From Paracidovorax valerianellae (GTDB lineage: Bacteria; Pseudomonadota; Gammaproteobacteria; Burkholderiales; Burkholderiaceae_C), in assembly GCF_900102625.1 (NCBI RefSeq), contig NZ_FMZC01000007.1, forward strand, positions 1 to 64,000: a DNA stretch of 64,000 bases, read 5' to 3'. Below are positions 30,436 to 39,863 of this stretch, piece by piece. Below the pieces are notes generated by a model. That model did no database searches and was not told the DNA's origin. It saw nothing but the letters and a program-made list of their open reading frames with translations. The stretch's first letter is position 1; every line of letters begins with the position of its first letter. A program made the translations under genes and the position numbers.

Positions 30436-31410
30436 ATGCAGCCAATCTCTCCAACAGAGAATTCTCCAACCACGATGAAAAGCTCCGAGCGCAGTTTTGC
30501 GCGCCGAATCGACCTCACCTCGCTGCAGCTGTTCGTAGCCGTCTGCGAGCTGGGAAGCATCGGTCGTGCGGCGGAGCGGGAGTTCATTGCCGCCTCCGCC
30601 GTCAGCAAGCGCCTGTCCGATCTCGAAACCGCGGTGGATACCGCCCTGCTCTACCGGCACAGCCGCGGAGTCACGCTCACCCCTGCTGGCGAAAGCCTGC
30701 TGCACCACGCCCGCACCGTGCTGTTCGGCCTGGAGCGCATGCAGGGCGAGTTGAGCGAATACGCCGATGGCGTGCGCGGCCATGTGCGCATGCACGCCAA
30801 CATCTCGGCCATCGTGCAGTTTCTGCCTGAAGACCTGGGCGCCTTCGCGCGCGCACACAGCCAGGTCAAGATCGACCTGCAAGAGCACCTGAGTCCCGAC
30901 GTGCTCCAGGCAGTGCGGGAGGGGGCGGCCGACCTGGGTCTGTGCCACACCGGCACCGCCGCCGACCCCGAGGGGCTGCAAAGCCGCCCCTACCGCCGCG
31001 ACCGCCTGGTGCTCGTTGTGCCCCGGGGGCATATCCTGTACCGGGAGTCTGCTATTAAATTCGAAGCATTGCTCGACTGGGACATCGTCGGCCTGCAGGC
31101 CAACAGCAGCATCAGCCTGGCCATGCAGCAAGCCGCCGCGCGGGCGGGCCGGCCGCTGCGCCAGCGCATCCAGGTCACGGGGCTCGATGCCATGTGCCGC
31201 ATGATCGACAACGGCCTGGGCATTGGCCTGCTGCCGGACCGGGCCTTCGCCCTGATGCACGGCGTGGGCCAGTTGCAGTCCGTCGCACTGGACGAGCCCT
31301 GGAGCCAGCGCGAACTGCGCCTGGTGGCGCGCGACTTCGACACCCTTCCCGTCACGGCCCGGCTGCTGGTCGAACACTTGGTGGCACCCTTGCCGCCAGA
31401 GCCTTCCTAA
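30436..31410 (+). CDS. LysR-family transcriptional regulator
   Basis: 324 residues (an ATG 13 codons in, at 30475, would give 311). N-terminal winged helix-turn-helix LQLFVAVCELGSIGRAAERE, FIAASAVSKRLSDLETAVDT and YRHSRGVTLTPAGESLLHHA; then a periplasmic-binding-like effector domain (HVRMHANISAIVQFLPEDLG). The target and inducer are unknown. It is transcribed toward leuC and ends 40 bases before it; many such regulators control the adjacent gene, but leuC does not look like its only candidate. Bases 31051-31067 (codons for SAIKFEAL) resemble the dispersed-repeat core inside the coding sequence. Confidence 0.88.
   Translation: MQPISPTENSPTTMKSSERSFARRIDLTSLQLFVAVCELGSIGRAAEREFIAASAVSKRLSDLETAVDTALLYRHSRGVTLTPAGESLLHHARTVLFGLERMQGELSEYADGVRGHVRMHANISAIVQFLPEDLGAFARAHSQVKIDLQEHLSPDVLQAVREGAADLGLCHTGTAADPEGLQSRPYRRDRLVLVVPRGHILYRESAIKFEALLDWDIVGLQANSSISLAMQQAAARAGRPLRQRIQVTGLDAMCRMIDNGLGIGLLPDRAFALMHGVGQLQSVALDEPWSQRELRLVARDFDTLPVTARLLVEHLVAPLPPEPS
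31051..31067. repeat. Repeat-core-like sequence inside the LysR gene
   Basis: GCTATTAAATTCGAAGC matches the 15409-15425 copy in 12 of 17 bases (its first 11 bases and the final C). It stays in frame and encodes SAIKFEAL. Low GC contrast with flanking codons supports an inserted piece, though chance similarity is possible. Confidence 0.35.
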
Positions 31411-31450
31411 AATCACCCACCCCACCTGAAACCCACCAAAAGAGACTGCC

Positions 31451-32872
31451 ATGGGACGCACCCTGTACGACAAGATCTGGGACGAGCACGTCGTCCACAC
31501 TGAAGAAGACGGCACTGCCATCCTCTACATCGACCGCCATCTGGTGCACGAGGTGACCAGCCCGCAGGCGTTCGAGGGCCTGCGCCAGGCCGGCCGCAAG
31601 GTCTGGCGCGTGAGCTCCATCGTGGCCACGGCCGACCACAACACGCCGACCACCGGCTGGGAACTCGGCTATGACGGCATCACCGACCCGATCAGCAAGG
31701 AGCAGATCACCACGCTGGACAAGAACATCGCCGAAGTGGGCGCCGCGGCGTTCTTTCCGTTCATGAGCAAGCGCCAGGGCATCGTCCATGTGATCGGCCC
31801 GGAGAACGGCGCCACCCTGCCGGGCATGACGGTGGTGTGCGGCGACAGCCACACCAGCACGCACGGCGCCTTCGGAGCGCTGGCCCACGGTATCGGTACC
31901 AGCGAGGTCGAACACGTGATGGCCACGCAGACCCTGCTGGCCAAGAAGGCCAAGAACATGCTGGTGCGGGTGGACGGGCAGACCGCGCCCGGCGTCACGG
32001 CCAAGGACATCGTGCTGGCCATCATCGGCAAGATCGGCACGGCCGGCGGCACGGGCTACACCATCGAATTCGCGGGCCCCGCGATTCGCGCGCTGTCGGT
32101 GGAAGGCCGCATGACCGTCTGCAACATGGCCATCGAAGCAGGCGCGCGCGCCGGCCTGGTGGCGGTGGACGACAAGACGATCGACTACGTCAAGGGCCGT
32201 CCGCTGTCGCCCACCGGCGTCGAGTGGGACCAGGCCGTCGCCTACTGGAAGACGCTGCAGTCGGACGCCGACGCGCACTTCGACACCGTGGTGACGCTGA
32301 ACGCGGCGGACATCGTGCCGCAGATCACCTGGGGCACGTCGCCCGAAATGGTGCTGGGCGTGGATGCCCGCGTGCCCGATCCCGACAAGGAAAAGGACGC
32401 CAACAAGCGCGGCGCCATGGAGCGCGCGCTCACCTACATGAACCTGGAGCCGGGCAAGGCGCTGAACGACATCTTCGTGGACAAGGTGTTCATCGGTTCG
32501 TGCACCAACAGCCGCATCGAAGACATGCGCGAAGCCGCCGCCGTGGTGAAGAAGCTCGGCCAGAAAGTGGCCAAGAACATCAAGCTGGCGATGGTGGTGC
32601 CAGGCTCGGGCCTCGTGAAGGAACAGGCCGAGCGCGAGGGGCTGCACGAGATCTTCAAGGCCGCAGGCTTCGAATGGCGCGAGCCCGGCTGCTCGATGTG
32701 CCTGGCGATGAATGCCGACCGGCTGGAGCCCGGCGAGCGCTGCGCCTCCACCAGCAACCGCAACTTCGAAGGCCGCCAGGGCGCGGGCGGACGCACGCAC
32801 CTGGTGTCGCCGGCCATGGCCGCTGCGGCTGCCGTGCACGGGCATTTCGTGGACGTGCGCCAGTTCACCTGA
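31451..32872 (+). CDS. leuC: 3-isopropylmalate dehydratase large subunit
   Basis: 473 residues. Iron-sulfur dehydratase that, with LeuD, isomerises 2-isopropylmalate to 3-isopropylmalate in leucine synthesis. Cluster ligands are in [14 protein letters not shown] (first Cys) and CSMC (about residues 415-418). [20 protein letters not shown] and [20 protein letters not shown] are family blocks. Followed by two small genes, then leuD and leuB. Confidence 0.98.
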   Translation: MGRTLYDKIWDEHVVHTEEDGTAILYIDRHLVHEVTSPQAFEGLRQAGRKVWRVSSIVATADHNTPTTGWELGYDGITDPISKEQITTLDKNIAEVGAAAFFPFMSKRQGIVHVIGPENGATLPGMTVVCGDSHTSTHGAFGALAHGIGTSEVEHVMATQTLLAKKAKNMLVRVDGQTAPGVTAKDIVLAIIGKIGTAGGTGYTIEFAGPAIRALSVEGRMTVCNMAIEAGARAGLVAVDDKTIDYVKGRPLSPTGVEWDQAVAYWKTLQSDADAHFDTVVTLNAADIVPQITWGTSPEMVLGVDARVPDPDKEKDANKRGAMERALTYMNLEPGKALNDIFVDKVFIGSCTNSRIEDMREAAAVVKKLGQKVAKNIKLAMVVPGSGLVKEQAEREGLHEIFKAAGFEWREPGCSMCLAMNADRLEPGERCASTSNRNFEGRQGAGGRTHLVSPAMAAAAAVHGHFVDVRQFT

Positions 32873-32913
32873 ACGCCGCGCAGCGCTTTTTTCCCCATTC
32901 CAGGACATTCGCC

Positions 32914-33039
32914 ATGAACAAGATCGCCACCCTTTTGACCCTGGCCCTGGCTTGCCTGCTGGCCGGCTGCAACACCGTCAAAGGCATGGGCCAGGACGTG
33001 CAGCGCGCCGGCGGCGCCATCGAGCGGGCGGCCAAATGA
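32914..33039 (+). CDS. Entericidin-like small lipoprotein
   Basis: 41 residues. Signal peptide [19 protein letters not shown] ends in a lipobox (LAGC) followed by [20 protein letters not shown], the usual entericidin A/B-like mature part. It would be an outer-membrane-attached lipoprotein with a helical body. Entericidins were described as a toxin/antidote pair in E. coli; the single copy between leuC and leuD is a common arrangement in Burkholderiales and its role there is not known. Its stop overlaps the next start (ATGA). Confidence 0.8.
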   Translation: MNKIATLLTLALACLLAGCNTVKGMGQDVQRAGGAIERAAK

Positions 33040-33476
33040 CCGGGCAGGCACCCCTCGGCCACGGCCGCCGCAGCCGGGTCGCATGGCCGCTCGTGGCTGC
33101 GCTGCTGCTCGGCGGTTCCGCCGCCGCAATGGCAGCCGACCGCGCCTGCGTGATCGAAGGCAGCGTTGCCGCCGGCGGCAAAACCGTGCCGGTCAAAGAC
33201 TGCATGGAGTTCACCGGCAGCATTCCGGCCGGTCAGCTCAAGGCAAGCTGCGACGGCTTGGCGCAGGCCTCGGCCCAGATGGGAGGCAAGGCCGGCAAAG
33301 TCACCCTGGTGGCGCAATGCCCCCGGCCGGCCAGCGGTGCCTGCAAAGGGCTGATGGGTCAGCCTCTGGACGCCTACTACTACGACCTGTCGCCCGAAGC
33401 GGCGAAGGAAAAGCGCAAGGCCTGCGAAACCTCCTCCGCCGCCATCAAGGGCGGCACCTGGAGCAACGGCCAGTAA
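33036..33476 (+). CDS. Secreted/periplasmic hypothetical protein, 146 residues
   Basis: N-terminal signal-like segment ([20 protein letters not shown], cut probably after AMA) followed by a mature domain with about five cysteines ([38 protein letters not shown]), an even number of which could form disulfides. No named family is recognised. Start overlaps the entericidin-like stop by ATGA, so it is translated with it, between leuC and leuD. Confidence 0.65.
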   Translation: MTGQAPLGHGRRSRVAWPLVAALLLGGSAAAMAADRACVIEGSVAAGGKTVPVKDCMEFTGSIPAGQLKASCDGLAQASAQMGGKAGKVTLVAQCPRPASGACKGLMGQPLDAYYYDLSPEAAKEKRKACETSSAAIKGGTWSNGQ

Positions 33477-33514
33477 AGGCCGCCGTCTCCTGCCCTTTTT
33501 TCCGGACACACACC

Positions 33515-34180
33515 ATGCAGAAATTCACCCTCCACCAAGGTCTCGTGGCTCCCATGGACCGCGAGAACGTCGACACCGACGCCATCATTCCCAAGCAGTT
33601 CCTGAAGTCGATCAAGAAGACCGGCTTCGGCGTGAACCTGTTCGACGAATGGCGCTACCTGGACCACGGCGAACCGGGCCAGGACCCAGCCAGCCGCAAG
33701 CCCAACCCGGACTTCGTGCTCAACCAGCCGCGCTACGCCGGTGCCTCCATCCTGCTGGCACGCAAGAATTTCGGCTGCGGATCGAGCCGCGAACACGCAC
33801 CGTGGGCGCTGGACCAATATGGCTTTCGCGCGGTGATCGCGCCGAGCTTCGCGGACATCTTCTTCAACAACTGCTTCAAGAATGGCCTGCTGCCGATCGT
33901 GCTGCCCGAAGCCACCGTGGCGAAGCTGTTCGATGAAGTGCAAGCCTTCCCCGGCTACCAGCTCACCATCGACCTGGATCGCCAGGTGATCGTGCGCAAG
34001 AACCGCGACGAGGCCGTGGGCGAAGAGATTCCGTTCGAGGTGAACGCCTTCCGCAAATACTGCCTGCTGAACGGCTTCGACGACATCGGCCTGACCCTGC
34101 GCCAGTCCGACAAGATCAAGGCGTTCGAGGCCCAGCGCCTGGCCACCAAGCCCTGGCTGGCCCACACCATGGCGGGCTGA
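33515..34180 (+). CDS. leuD: 3-isopropylmalate dehydratase small subunit
   Basis: 221 residues from [20 protein letters not shown]; the open frame extends upstream without family sequence. [40 protein letters not shown] and [17 protein letters not shown] are diagnostic. Partner of LeuC. Followed by leuB after 91 bases containing a degenerate repeat. Confidence 0.97.
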   Translation: MQKFTLHQGLVAPMDRENVDTDAIIPKQFLKSIKKTGFGVNLFDEWRYLDHGEPGQDPASRKPNPDFVLNQPRYAGASILLARKNFGCGSSREHAPWALDQYGFRAVIAPSFADIFFNNCFKNGLLPIVLPEATVAKLFDEVQAFPGYQLTIDLDRQVIVRKNRDEAVGEEIPFEVNAFRKYCLLNGFDDIGLTLRQSDKIKAFEAQRLATKPWLAHTMAG

Positions 34181-34222
34181 CCTGTCCGGCAGCAGCCCAA
34201 CATCAAGTATCCAATCGGTCCC

Positions 34223-34258
34223 CAGCGCAATAAGCACTAGGGCAGGTAGCTATAGAAA
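34223..34258. repeat. Degenerate dispersed repeat before leuB
   Basis: cagcgcaataagcactaggg followed by caggtagctatagaaa. It retains the CAGCGC..AAGC and AGCTAT pieces of the second sub-type and is followed by the leuB ribosome-binding region. Confidence 0.5.
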
Positions 34259-34271
34259 GAGAAGCAAAGAC

Positions 34272-35342
34272 ATGAAAATCGCAGTTCTGCCGGGCGACGG
34301 CATCGGCACGGAAATCGTGGCAGAGGCCGTCAAGGTGCTGGACGTGCTGGGCCTTCCGTTCGAGATGGAGTCCGCCCTGGTCGGCGGCGCCGCGTACGAG
34401 GCCCACGGCCACCCGCTGCCCGAAGCCACGCTGAAGCTGGCGCAGCAGGCCGACGCCGTGCTGTTCGGCGCCGTGGGCGACTGGAAGTACGACAAGCTCG
34501 ACCGGCCCCTGCGCCCCGAGCAGGCCATCCTGGGCCTGCGCAAGAACATGGGCCTGTTCGCTAACTTCCGCCCCGCCATCTGCTACGAGCAACTGGTGGG
34601 CGCTTCGAGCCTCAAGCCCGAGCTGATTTCGGGCCTGGACATCCTCATCATCCGCGAGCTGACGGGTGACATCTATTTCGGCCAGCCACGCGGCCGCCGC
34701 GTGGCCACCGACGGGCACTTTCCCGGGGCCGAGGAAGCGTTCGACACCATGCGCTACTCCAAGCCCGAGATCGAGCGCATCGCCCACGTCGCCTTCCAGG
34801 CCGCACGCAAGCGCAGCAAGAAGGTCACTAGCGTGGACAAGGCCAACGTGCTGGAAACCTTCCAGTTCTGGAAAGACGTGGTCACCGAAGTGGGCCAGCA
34901 GTACCCTGACGTGGAACTGCAGCACATGTACGTGGACAACGCGGCCATGCAACTGGTGAAGGCGCCCAAGGCGTTCGACGTGGTGGTCACCGGCAACATG
35001 TTCGGCGACATTTTGTCGGACGAAGCATCGATGCTCACCGGCTCCATCGGCATGCTGCCCTCGGCCAGCCTCAACAGCAAGAACCAGGGCCTGTACGAGC
35101 CAAGCCACGGCAGCGCCCCCGACATCGCCGGCAAGGGTGTGGCCAATCCGCTGGCCACCATCCTGAGCGCCGCGATGATGCTGCGCTTCAGCCTGAACCA
35201 GGAAGCCGCCGCCCAGCGCATCGAAGCGGCCGTGCAGAAGGTGCTGGCCGAAGGTCTGCGTACGCCGGACATCTGGAGCGAAGGCACCACGAAGGTGGGC
35301 ACGGCGCAAATGGGCGACGCGGTGGTGAAGGCGCTGGGCTGA
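34272..35342 (+). CDS. leuB: 3-isopropylmalate dehydrogenase
   Basis: 356 residues, NAD-dependent oxidative decarboxylase of leucine synthesis. [20 protein letters not shown] at the start, [35 protein letters not shown] for substrate binding, [20 protein letters not shown] and [20 protein letters not shown] for metal and NAD. Standard length. Last gene of leuC-leuD-leuB. Confidence 0.98.
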   Translation: MKIAVLPGDGIGTEIVAEAVKVLDVLGLPFEMESALVGGAAYEAHGHPLPEATLKLAQQADAVLFGAVGDWKYDKLDRPLRPEQAILGLRKNMGLFANFRPAICYEQLVGASSLKPELISGLDILIIRELTGDIYFGQPRGRRVATDGHFPGAEEAFDTMRYSKPEIERIAHVAFQAARKRSKKVTSVDKANVLETFQFWKDVVTEVGQQYPDVELQHMYVDNAAMQLVKAPKAFDVVVTGNMFGDILSDEASMLTGSIGMLPSASLNSKNQGLYEPSHGSAPDIAGKGVANPLATILSAAMMLRFSLNQEAAAQRIEAAVQKVLAEGLRTPDIWSEGTTKVGTAQMGDAVVKALG

Positions 35343-35409
35343 TCACAGCACGGCTGCTGGCAACGGGTTACTGCATCGCCGCGTTGCCTTGCAGCCGGAA
35401 AAAAAGGGG

Positions 35410-35428
35410 GCGGGGTTAGCCACCCGCC
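35410..35428. repeat. GC-rich inverted repeat after leuB
   Basis: GGCGGG (35410-35415) pairs with CCCGCC (35423-35428). Read on the minus strand it is followed by CCCTTTTTTT, so it looks more like a minus-direction terminator than a plus one, yet no minus gene ends here. It lies upstream of the asd leader. Confidence 0.4.
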
Positions 35429-35476
35429 TCCTTCCTGACCTTTCAAAAAACGCACCGCGGACAAAAGGCCATCCGC

Positions 35477-35482
35477 TACAAT
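35477..35482 (+). promoter_or_regulatory. Possible -10 element of the asd leader
   Basis: TACAAT starts 14 bases before the leader ATG at 35491, so the transcript would begin at or next to the ATG. The -35 region is poor. The same geometry is seen at 12141-12154. Confidence 0.4.
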
Positions 35483-35490
35483 CCGCGCCT

Positions 35491-35592
35491 ATGTTTGCCG
35501 CCCGCCCGTTCGCCCTGAACACCGCACCTGCCGCCCTGGCCGGTGGGGCCGAGCGCGCAACCACCACCAAAACCACGACCATTAAGGGCTGA
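35491..35592 (+). CDS. Candidate Thr/Lys/Ile-rich leader peptide upstream of asd
   Basis: 33-residue frame, [20 protein letters not shown] then [13 protein letters not shown] and TGA. Ten of the residues from 24 to 33 are six Thr, two Lys, one Ile and one Gly. Thr, Lys and Ile (with Met) are the end products of the pathway that asd feeds, and the composition echoes the E. coli thrL leader. The stop lies 4 bases before a 12-bp RNA stem and 95 bases before asd. No Shine-Dalgarno sequence precedes the ATG; leaderless initiation is inferred from the nearby -10-like hexamer. Confidence 0.6.
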   Translation: MFAARPFALNTAPAALAGGAERATTTKTTTIKG

Positions 35593-35596
35593 CCCA

Positions 35597-35682
35597 GCCT
35601 GGTTCGTCGTGCGCCCTTCCTGGCCAGACGAGCCAGGCGAAAAGTCCCGGTTGGGTACTGTTTCTTAAACTGAATAGGGGCG
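35597..35682 (+). promoter_or_regulatory. Structured asd leader RNA (possible attenuator or translation switch)
   Basis: Stem 1: 35597-35608 with 35627-35638, 12 pairs including one G-T. Stem 2, alternative: CCTGGC (35619-35624) with GCCAGG (35632-35637). The loop of stem 1 contains CGCCC (35612-35616), complementary to GGGCG (35678-35682), which overlaps the AGGGG ribosome-binding site of asd. There is no T-run after the stems, so intrinsic termination is not directly supported. A ribosome finishing the leader would cover the 5' side of stem 1 and favour stem 2; one stalled on the Thr/Lys codons would leave stem 1 free. Confidence 0.45.
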
Positions 35683-35687
35683 TTGAA

Positions 35688-36818
35688 ATGAGCAAGTTGG
35701 TAGGTTTGGTCGGCTGGCGCGGCATGGTCGGCTCCGTATTGATGGACCGCATGCAGGCCGAAGGCGATTTCGGTCTCATCGAGCCCGTTTTCTTCTCGAC
35801 GTCGAACGCAGGCGGCAAGGCCCCCGCGCAGGCGAAGAACGAGACCACGCTCCAGGACGCCTTCGACATCAACGCCCTCAAGCGCTGCGACATCATCCTG
35901 ACCGCCCAGGGCGGCGACTACACGACCGAAGTGTTCCCCAAGCTGCGCGATGCGGGCTGGAACGGCCACTGGATCGATGCCGCCTCCACCCTGCGCATGA
36001 AGGAAGACGCGGTCATTGTGCTGGACCCAGTCAACCTGCCCGTCATCCAGGATGCCCTGGCCAACGGCGGCAAGAACTGGATCGGCGGCAATTGCACCGT
36101 GAGCTGCATGCTGATGGGCGTGGGCGCGCTCTACAAGGCCGGCCTCGTCGAATGGATGAGCACGCAGACCTATCAGGCAGCCAGCGGCGGCGGCGCCCAG
36201 CACATGCGTGAATTGCTCACCCAGTACGGCACGCTGAACGCGGAAGTGCGCTCCCTGCTGGACGACCCCAAGAGCGCCATCCTCGAAATCGACCGCAAGG
36301 TGATCGCCAAGCAGCGCAGCCTCTCCGATTCGGAAACCGCCAATTTCGGCGTGCCGCTGGGCGGCAGCCTGATCCCCTGGATCGACAAGGATCTGGGCAA
36401 CGGCATGTCCAAGGAAGAGTGGAAGGGCATGGCCGAGACGAACAAGATCATGGGCCAGGGCGAAGGCTTCGGCACTCCGGCAGTGCCCGTGGACGGTTTC
36501 TGCGTGCGGGTTGGCGCCATGCGCTGCCACAGCCAGGCGCTGACCTTCAAGCTGAAGAAGCACGTCCCCGTGGCCGACCTCGAAGCCATGATCGCCGCTG
36601 ACAACGAGTGGGTGAAGGTCGTGCCCAACACGCGCGAGGCCACGCTGAAGGACCTGACCCCGGTGGCGGTCACCGGCACCATGACGATTCCCGTGGGCCG
36701 CATCCGCCAGATGGCGATGGGACCGGAATACATCGGCGCGTTCACGATCGGCGACCAACTGCTCTGGGGCGCCGCCGAGCCGCTGCGCCGCATGCTGCGC
36801 ATTCTGCTGGCCGAATGA
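35688..36818 (+). CDS. asd: Aspartate-semialdehyde dehydrogenase
   Basis: 376 residues. NADPH-dependent reduction of aspartyl phosphate to aspartate semialdehyde, the branch point to lysine/diaminopimelate, threonine and methionine. [20 protein letters not shown] binds NADP; the catalytic Cys is in [34 protein letters not shown] carries the catalytic His and Arg. It belongs to the Gram-negative long form. AGGGG precedes the ATG by seven bases. It follows leuB but has its own leader and probably its own promoter; fimV follows. Confidence 0.97.
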   Translation: MSKLVGLVGWRGMVGSVLMDRMQAEGDFGLIEPVFFSTSNAGGKAPAQAKNETTLQDAFDINALKRCDIILTAQGGDYTTEVFPKLRDAGWNGHWIDAASTLRMKEDAVIVLDPVNLPVIQDALANGGKNWIGGNCTVSCMLMGVGALYKAGLVEWMSTQTYQAASGGGAQHMRELLTQYGTLNAEVRSLLDDPKSAILEIDRKVIAKQRSLSDSETANFGVPLGGSLIPWIDKDLGNGMSKEEWKGMAETNKIMGQGEGFGTPAVPVDGFCVRVGAMRCHSQALTFKLKKHVPVADLEAMIAADNEWVKVVPNTREATLKDLTPVAVTGTMTIPVGRIRQMAMGPEYIGAFTIGDQLLWGAAEPLRRMLRILLAE

Positions 36819-37081
36819 CGCGGCGGGCGCTGACACCGCACTGGGGTCAGCGCCTGTATGCACCAACGTTTTGTTACGGCTCGTTGTCCTTTGACAACAT
36901 TGCTGCAGTGCACATTGCTCTTCTGGAAGGCGCCCAAAGGTTGCGCCTTGGCTCAGCTTGTCAGTGCAAAACATTGATGCTATTGTGCTTTTTACATATT
37001 TTCACGCTTAGGTGCGGAACCAAACGCCCCTAAATCTGGCGTCCTGACGGACCGCACAATCCTCTTTTGTTGATGGCACAC
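36819..37081 (+). other. asd-fimV intergenic region
   Basis: 263 bases, markedly AT-richer than the surroundings in its second half. Contains the dyad TTGTC-CTTT-GACAA (36889-36902) and the promoter candidate at 36974-37002. No coding or RNA gene is apparent. Confidence 0.45.
36974..37002 (+). promoter_or_regulatory. Promoter candidate for fimV
   Basis: TTGATG (36974-36979), 17-base spacer, TATTTT (36997-37002), about 80 bases before the fimV start. Matches to consensus are moderate. Confidence 0.45.
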
Positions 37082-39814
37082 ATGCATCGTTGGAAACTCT
37101 CAATCCTGGCCGCCGCGGCCGTCATGTCGGCCGGCCTGTATGCCACCGATGCGAATGCTCTCGCCCTGGGCCGCCTCACTGTGCAGTCCGCCCTCGGCGA
37201 GCCACTGCGCGCCGAGATCGAGTTGCCCCAGATCACGGCCGCCGAAGCGGATTCGCTCCGAGCGGCGCCAGCCTCGCCGCAGGTGTTCCGCGCGCAGGGG
37301 ATGGAAGTGTCACCAGCGCTCAACACCCTTCGCGTGCAGTTGCAACGCCGCAGCGACGGTTCGATGGTGCTGCAGCTCACCAGCGATCGCCCCGTCAACG
37401 ACCCGTTCGTCGATCTGGTGCTCGATGCCACGTGGAGCTCCGGCCAGATCGTGCGCAGCTACACCATGCTGTTCGATCCGCCAGCGCTGCGCCGTCCACC
37501 GGCCACGGTGACAGCCTCGCCTCAGGTGACGGCGCCAGCACCTATCGCAGCAGCACCGGCCACGCGCACGCCACGAAACACTGAATCCGCCACGTCCCAG
37601 GCGGCTTCTCCGGCCGCTTCACCGCGCCCAGCCGCCGCACCGCGCCCGGCTCCGGCTCCGGCACCCGCCGCTGCTCCTGCAGCCACTGGCGGCACGGTCA
37701 CCGTGCAGGCCGGCGATACGGCAGGCCGTCTGGCCGCCGCCAATCGCCCCGCTGGCGTATCGCTTGACCAGATGCTGGTGGCGATGATGCGCTCCAACCC
37801 AGATGCCTTCATCCGTGGCAACGTGAACCGGCTCAAATCGGGCGCCGTACTGCAACTGCCCGATGAAACCCAGGCACGCGCCACTCCGCCGGGCGAGGCA
37901 CGCCAGATCATTGCCGCGCAAAGCCGCGACTTCAACGATTTCCGCCGCCGCCTCGCAGGCGCAGCGCCCTCGGCCGAAGTGGCTGCGGCAGAACGCTCCG
38001 CCAGCGGCAAGGTCCAGGCCCAGGTCGAAGACAAGAAACCGGCCACCGCCGCTCCGGACAAGCTCACCCTGTCCAAGGGTGCAATGCAAGGACAGAAGGC
38101 CGCCGAAGACCAAGTGGCCAAGGACAAACAGGCCAGCGCCGCTTCGGCCCGCATGGCCGAGCTGTCGAAGAACATTTCCGACCTCAACAAGCTCGGCACG
38201 GCCTCCGCCCCGGTCGCTGCAGGCGCTGGCGCGCCAGCCGCTGCGGCCAGCGCTGCCACCGGTGCAACCGTTGCCACGGGCGCTGTCGTGCCGACCGCCG
38301 CAGCCCCTGCCCCCGCCCCTGCCCCGCAAGCTGCAGCCAGTGCCGCGAGCGCTCCTGCTGCTCCCGCGACCCCTGTGGCCGCAGCTCCAGCCAGCGACGC
38401 CACCAGCGCAGCCTCGGAATCGGCTGCCGCTGCATCGGCTCCCGTTGTCGCTGCCGCGCCCCAGCCTGCGCCGGCCGCTGTGCCGGCACCAGCGCCTGCG
38501 CCAGAAGAGCCCGGTTTTCTCTCCAGCCTGTTCGACGATCCGATCCTGCCGTTGGCAGGCGGGGCTCTGCTGGCCCTGCTGCTGGGCTATGGGGCCTATC
38601 GCACGGTGCAGAACCGCCGCAACAACCAGGGGGTGGACAGCTCCTTCATGGAGAGCAAGCTGCAGCCGGACTCGTTCTTCGGAGCGAGCGGTGGCCAGCG
38701 TGTGGACACGGCCAGCAGCCAGCTGAGCACGGGCTCGTCGATGGCGTATTCGCCCAGCCAGCTCGACGCGGGCGGCGACGTCGATCCCGTGGCGGAAGCC
38801 GATGTGTACCTGGCCTACGGCCGTGACCTGCAGGCCGAGGAAATCCTCAAGGAAGCGGTGCGCCACAACCCCGACCGCACGTCGGTGCACGTGAAGCTGG
38901 GCGAGATCTATGCCAAGCGCCAGGACCGCAAGGCCCTGGAAGCCGTGGCGCAGGATGTCTTCAAGCTGACCGACGGCCAAGGCCCCGACTGGGCCCGCGT
39001 TGCCGAACTGGGCCGTGAACTCGACCCGGAAAATCCGCTGTACCAACCCGGTGGCCGCCCCGGCCTTGCAGGCCTGGACGACGACGGCCCCAACGCCGGC
39101 AATGACTTTGCCAGCACCTTCACGGGCGGTCGCCCGCAGGCTGCCAGCGCGACCAGCGCTGCGTTGCCCCCCGACATGGACCTGGACCTGGATCTCGACC
39201 TGCCCGGCGATGCACTGACCGAAGCGCCCCCCGCGCCACCGGCAGCCCCCGGCGCCTTCGCCGCTGCGGCGGCCGCTGCCGGGGCAGCTGCAGGGGTCAT
39301 GGCGGCTGCGCCAGCGATGGCGCGCGAGCCAGCTCCTGTCCCAGATTACTCCGAGCCTCCAGCGCTGGACATGGGCGCTCTGGAGTTGCCCGATCCCTCG
39401 TGGGACAAGCCTGTGACGACAGCGGCAGCCCCCCTGTCGCCCACGCCGGCCAGCGCTGATCTGGAATTCCCTGACGACCTGCGCCTGATGGATTCGGCAC
39501 CCGCCCCGCTGTCGTCGCCACCCGATGCAGCCGCTTCGGGCCCGGCGCCTCTGGAATTCGACCTGGGTGCACTGTCGCTGGACCTGGACAGCCCCGGCGC
39601 ATCGGGCCAGGCCGCCAATGCTGCCGCGCAGGAACTGCCCCAGGCCACGCCGGCGCTGCCCGACGATCCCCTGGCCACCAAGCTGGCCCTGGCGGAAGAA
39701 TTCAACGCCATCGGCGACAGCGAAGGTGCCCGCACGCTGATCGAAGAGGTGATTGCCGAGTCCTCCGGCGCGCTCAAGACACGGGCGCAGCGCCTGCTGT
39801 CCGAACTGGGCTGA
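37082..39814 (+). CDS. fimV: FimV/HubP-family polar peptidoglycan-binding protein
   Basis: 910 residues from MHRWKLSILAAAAVMSAGLY; an ATG three codons upstream is equally possible. Signal peptide, then the conserved FimV N-domain (ALALGRLTVQSALGEPLRAE), a LysM-like peptidoglycan-binding motif (VTVQAGDTAGRLAAANRPAG to GAVLQLP, about residues 205-265), a long Ala/Pro-rich linker with coiled coil, one membrane span (LPLAGGALLALLLGYGAYRT), cytoplasmic TPR-like units (AEEILKEAVRHNPDRTSVHV), and the C-terminal FimV domain (KLALAEEFNAIGDSEGARTL). Homologues organise type IV pili and polar proteins. Its position between asd and truA is conserved. Confidence 0.92.
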   Translation: MHRWKLSILAAAAVMSAGLYATDANALALGRLTVQSALGEPLRAEIELPQITAAEADSLRAAPASPQVFRAQGMEVSPALNTLRVQLQRRSDGSMVLQLTSDRPVNDPFVDLVLDATWSSGQIVRSYTMLFDPPALRRPPATVTASPQVTAPAPIAAAPATRTPRNTESATSQAASPAASPRPAAAPRPAPAPAPAAAPAATGGTVTVQAGDTAGRLAAANRPAGVSLDQMLVAMMRSNPDAFIRGNVNRLKSGAVLQLPDETQARATPPGEARQIIAAQSRDFNDFRRRLAGAAPSAEVAAAERSASGKVQAQVEDKKPATAAPDKLTLSKGAMQGQKAAEDQVAKDKQASAASARMAELSKNISDLNKLGTASAPVAAGAGAPAAAASAATGATVATGAVVPTAAAPAPAPAPQAAASAASAPAAPATPVAAAPASDATSAASESAAAASAPVVAAAPQPAPAAVPAPAPAPEEPGFLSSLFDDPILPLAGGALLALLLGYGAYRTVQNRRNNQGVDSSFMESKLQPDSFFGASGGQRVDTASSQLSTGSSMAYSPSQLDAGGDVDPVAEADVYLAYGRDLQAEEILKEAVRHNPDRTSVHVKLGEIYAKRQDRKALEAVAQDVFKLTDGQGPDWARVAELGRELDPENPLYQPGGRPGLAGLDDDGPNAGNDFASTFTGGRPQAASATSAALPPDMDLDLDLDLPGDALTEAPPAPPAAPGAFAAAAAAAGAAAGVMAAAPAMAREPAPVPDYSEPPALDMGALELPDPSWDKPVTTAAAPLSPTPASADLEFPDDLRLMDSAPAPLSSPPDAAASGPAPLEFDLGALSLDLDSPGASGQAANAAAQELPQATPALPDDPLATKLALAEEFNAIGDSEGARTLIEEVIAESSGALKTRAQRLLSELG

Positions 39815-39863
39815 TGCAGGGCGCCAGAGCCGCCACAAGCCCAGCACCGACGGGACGCCATCC

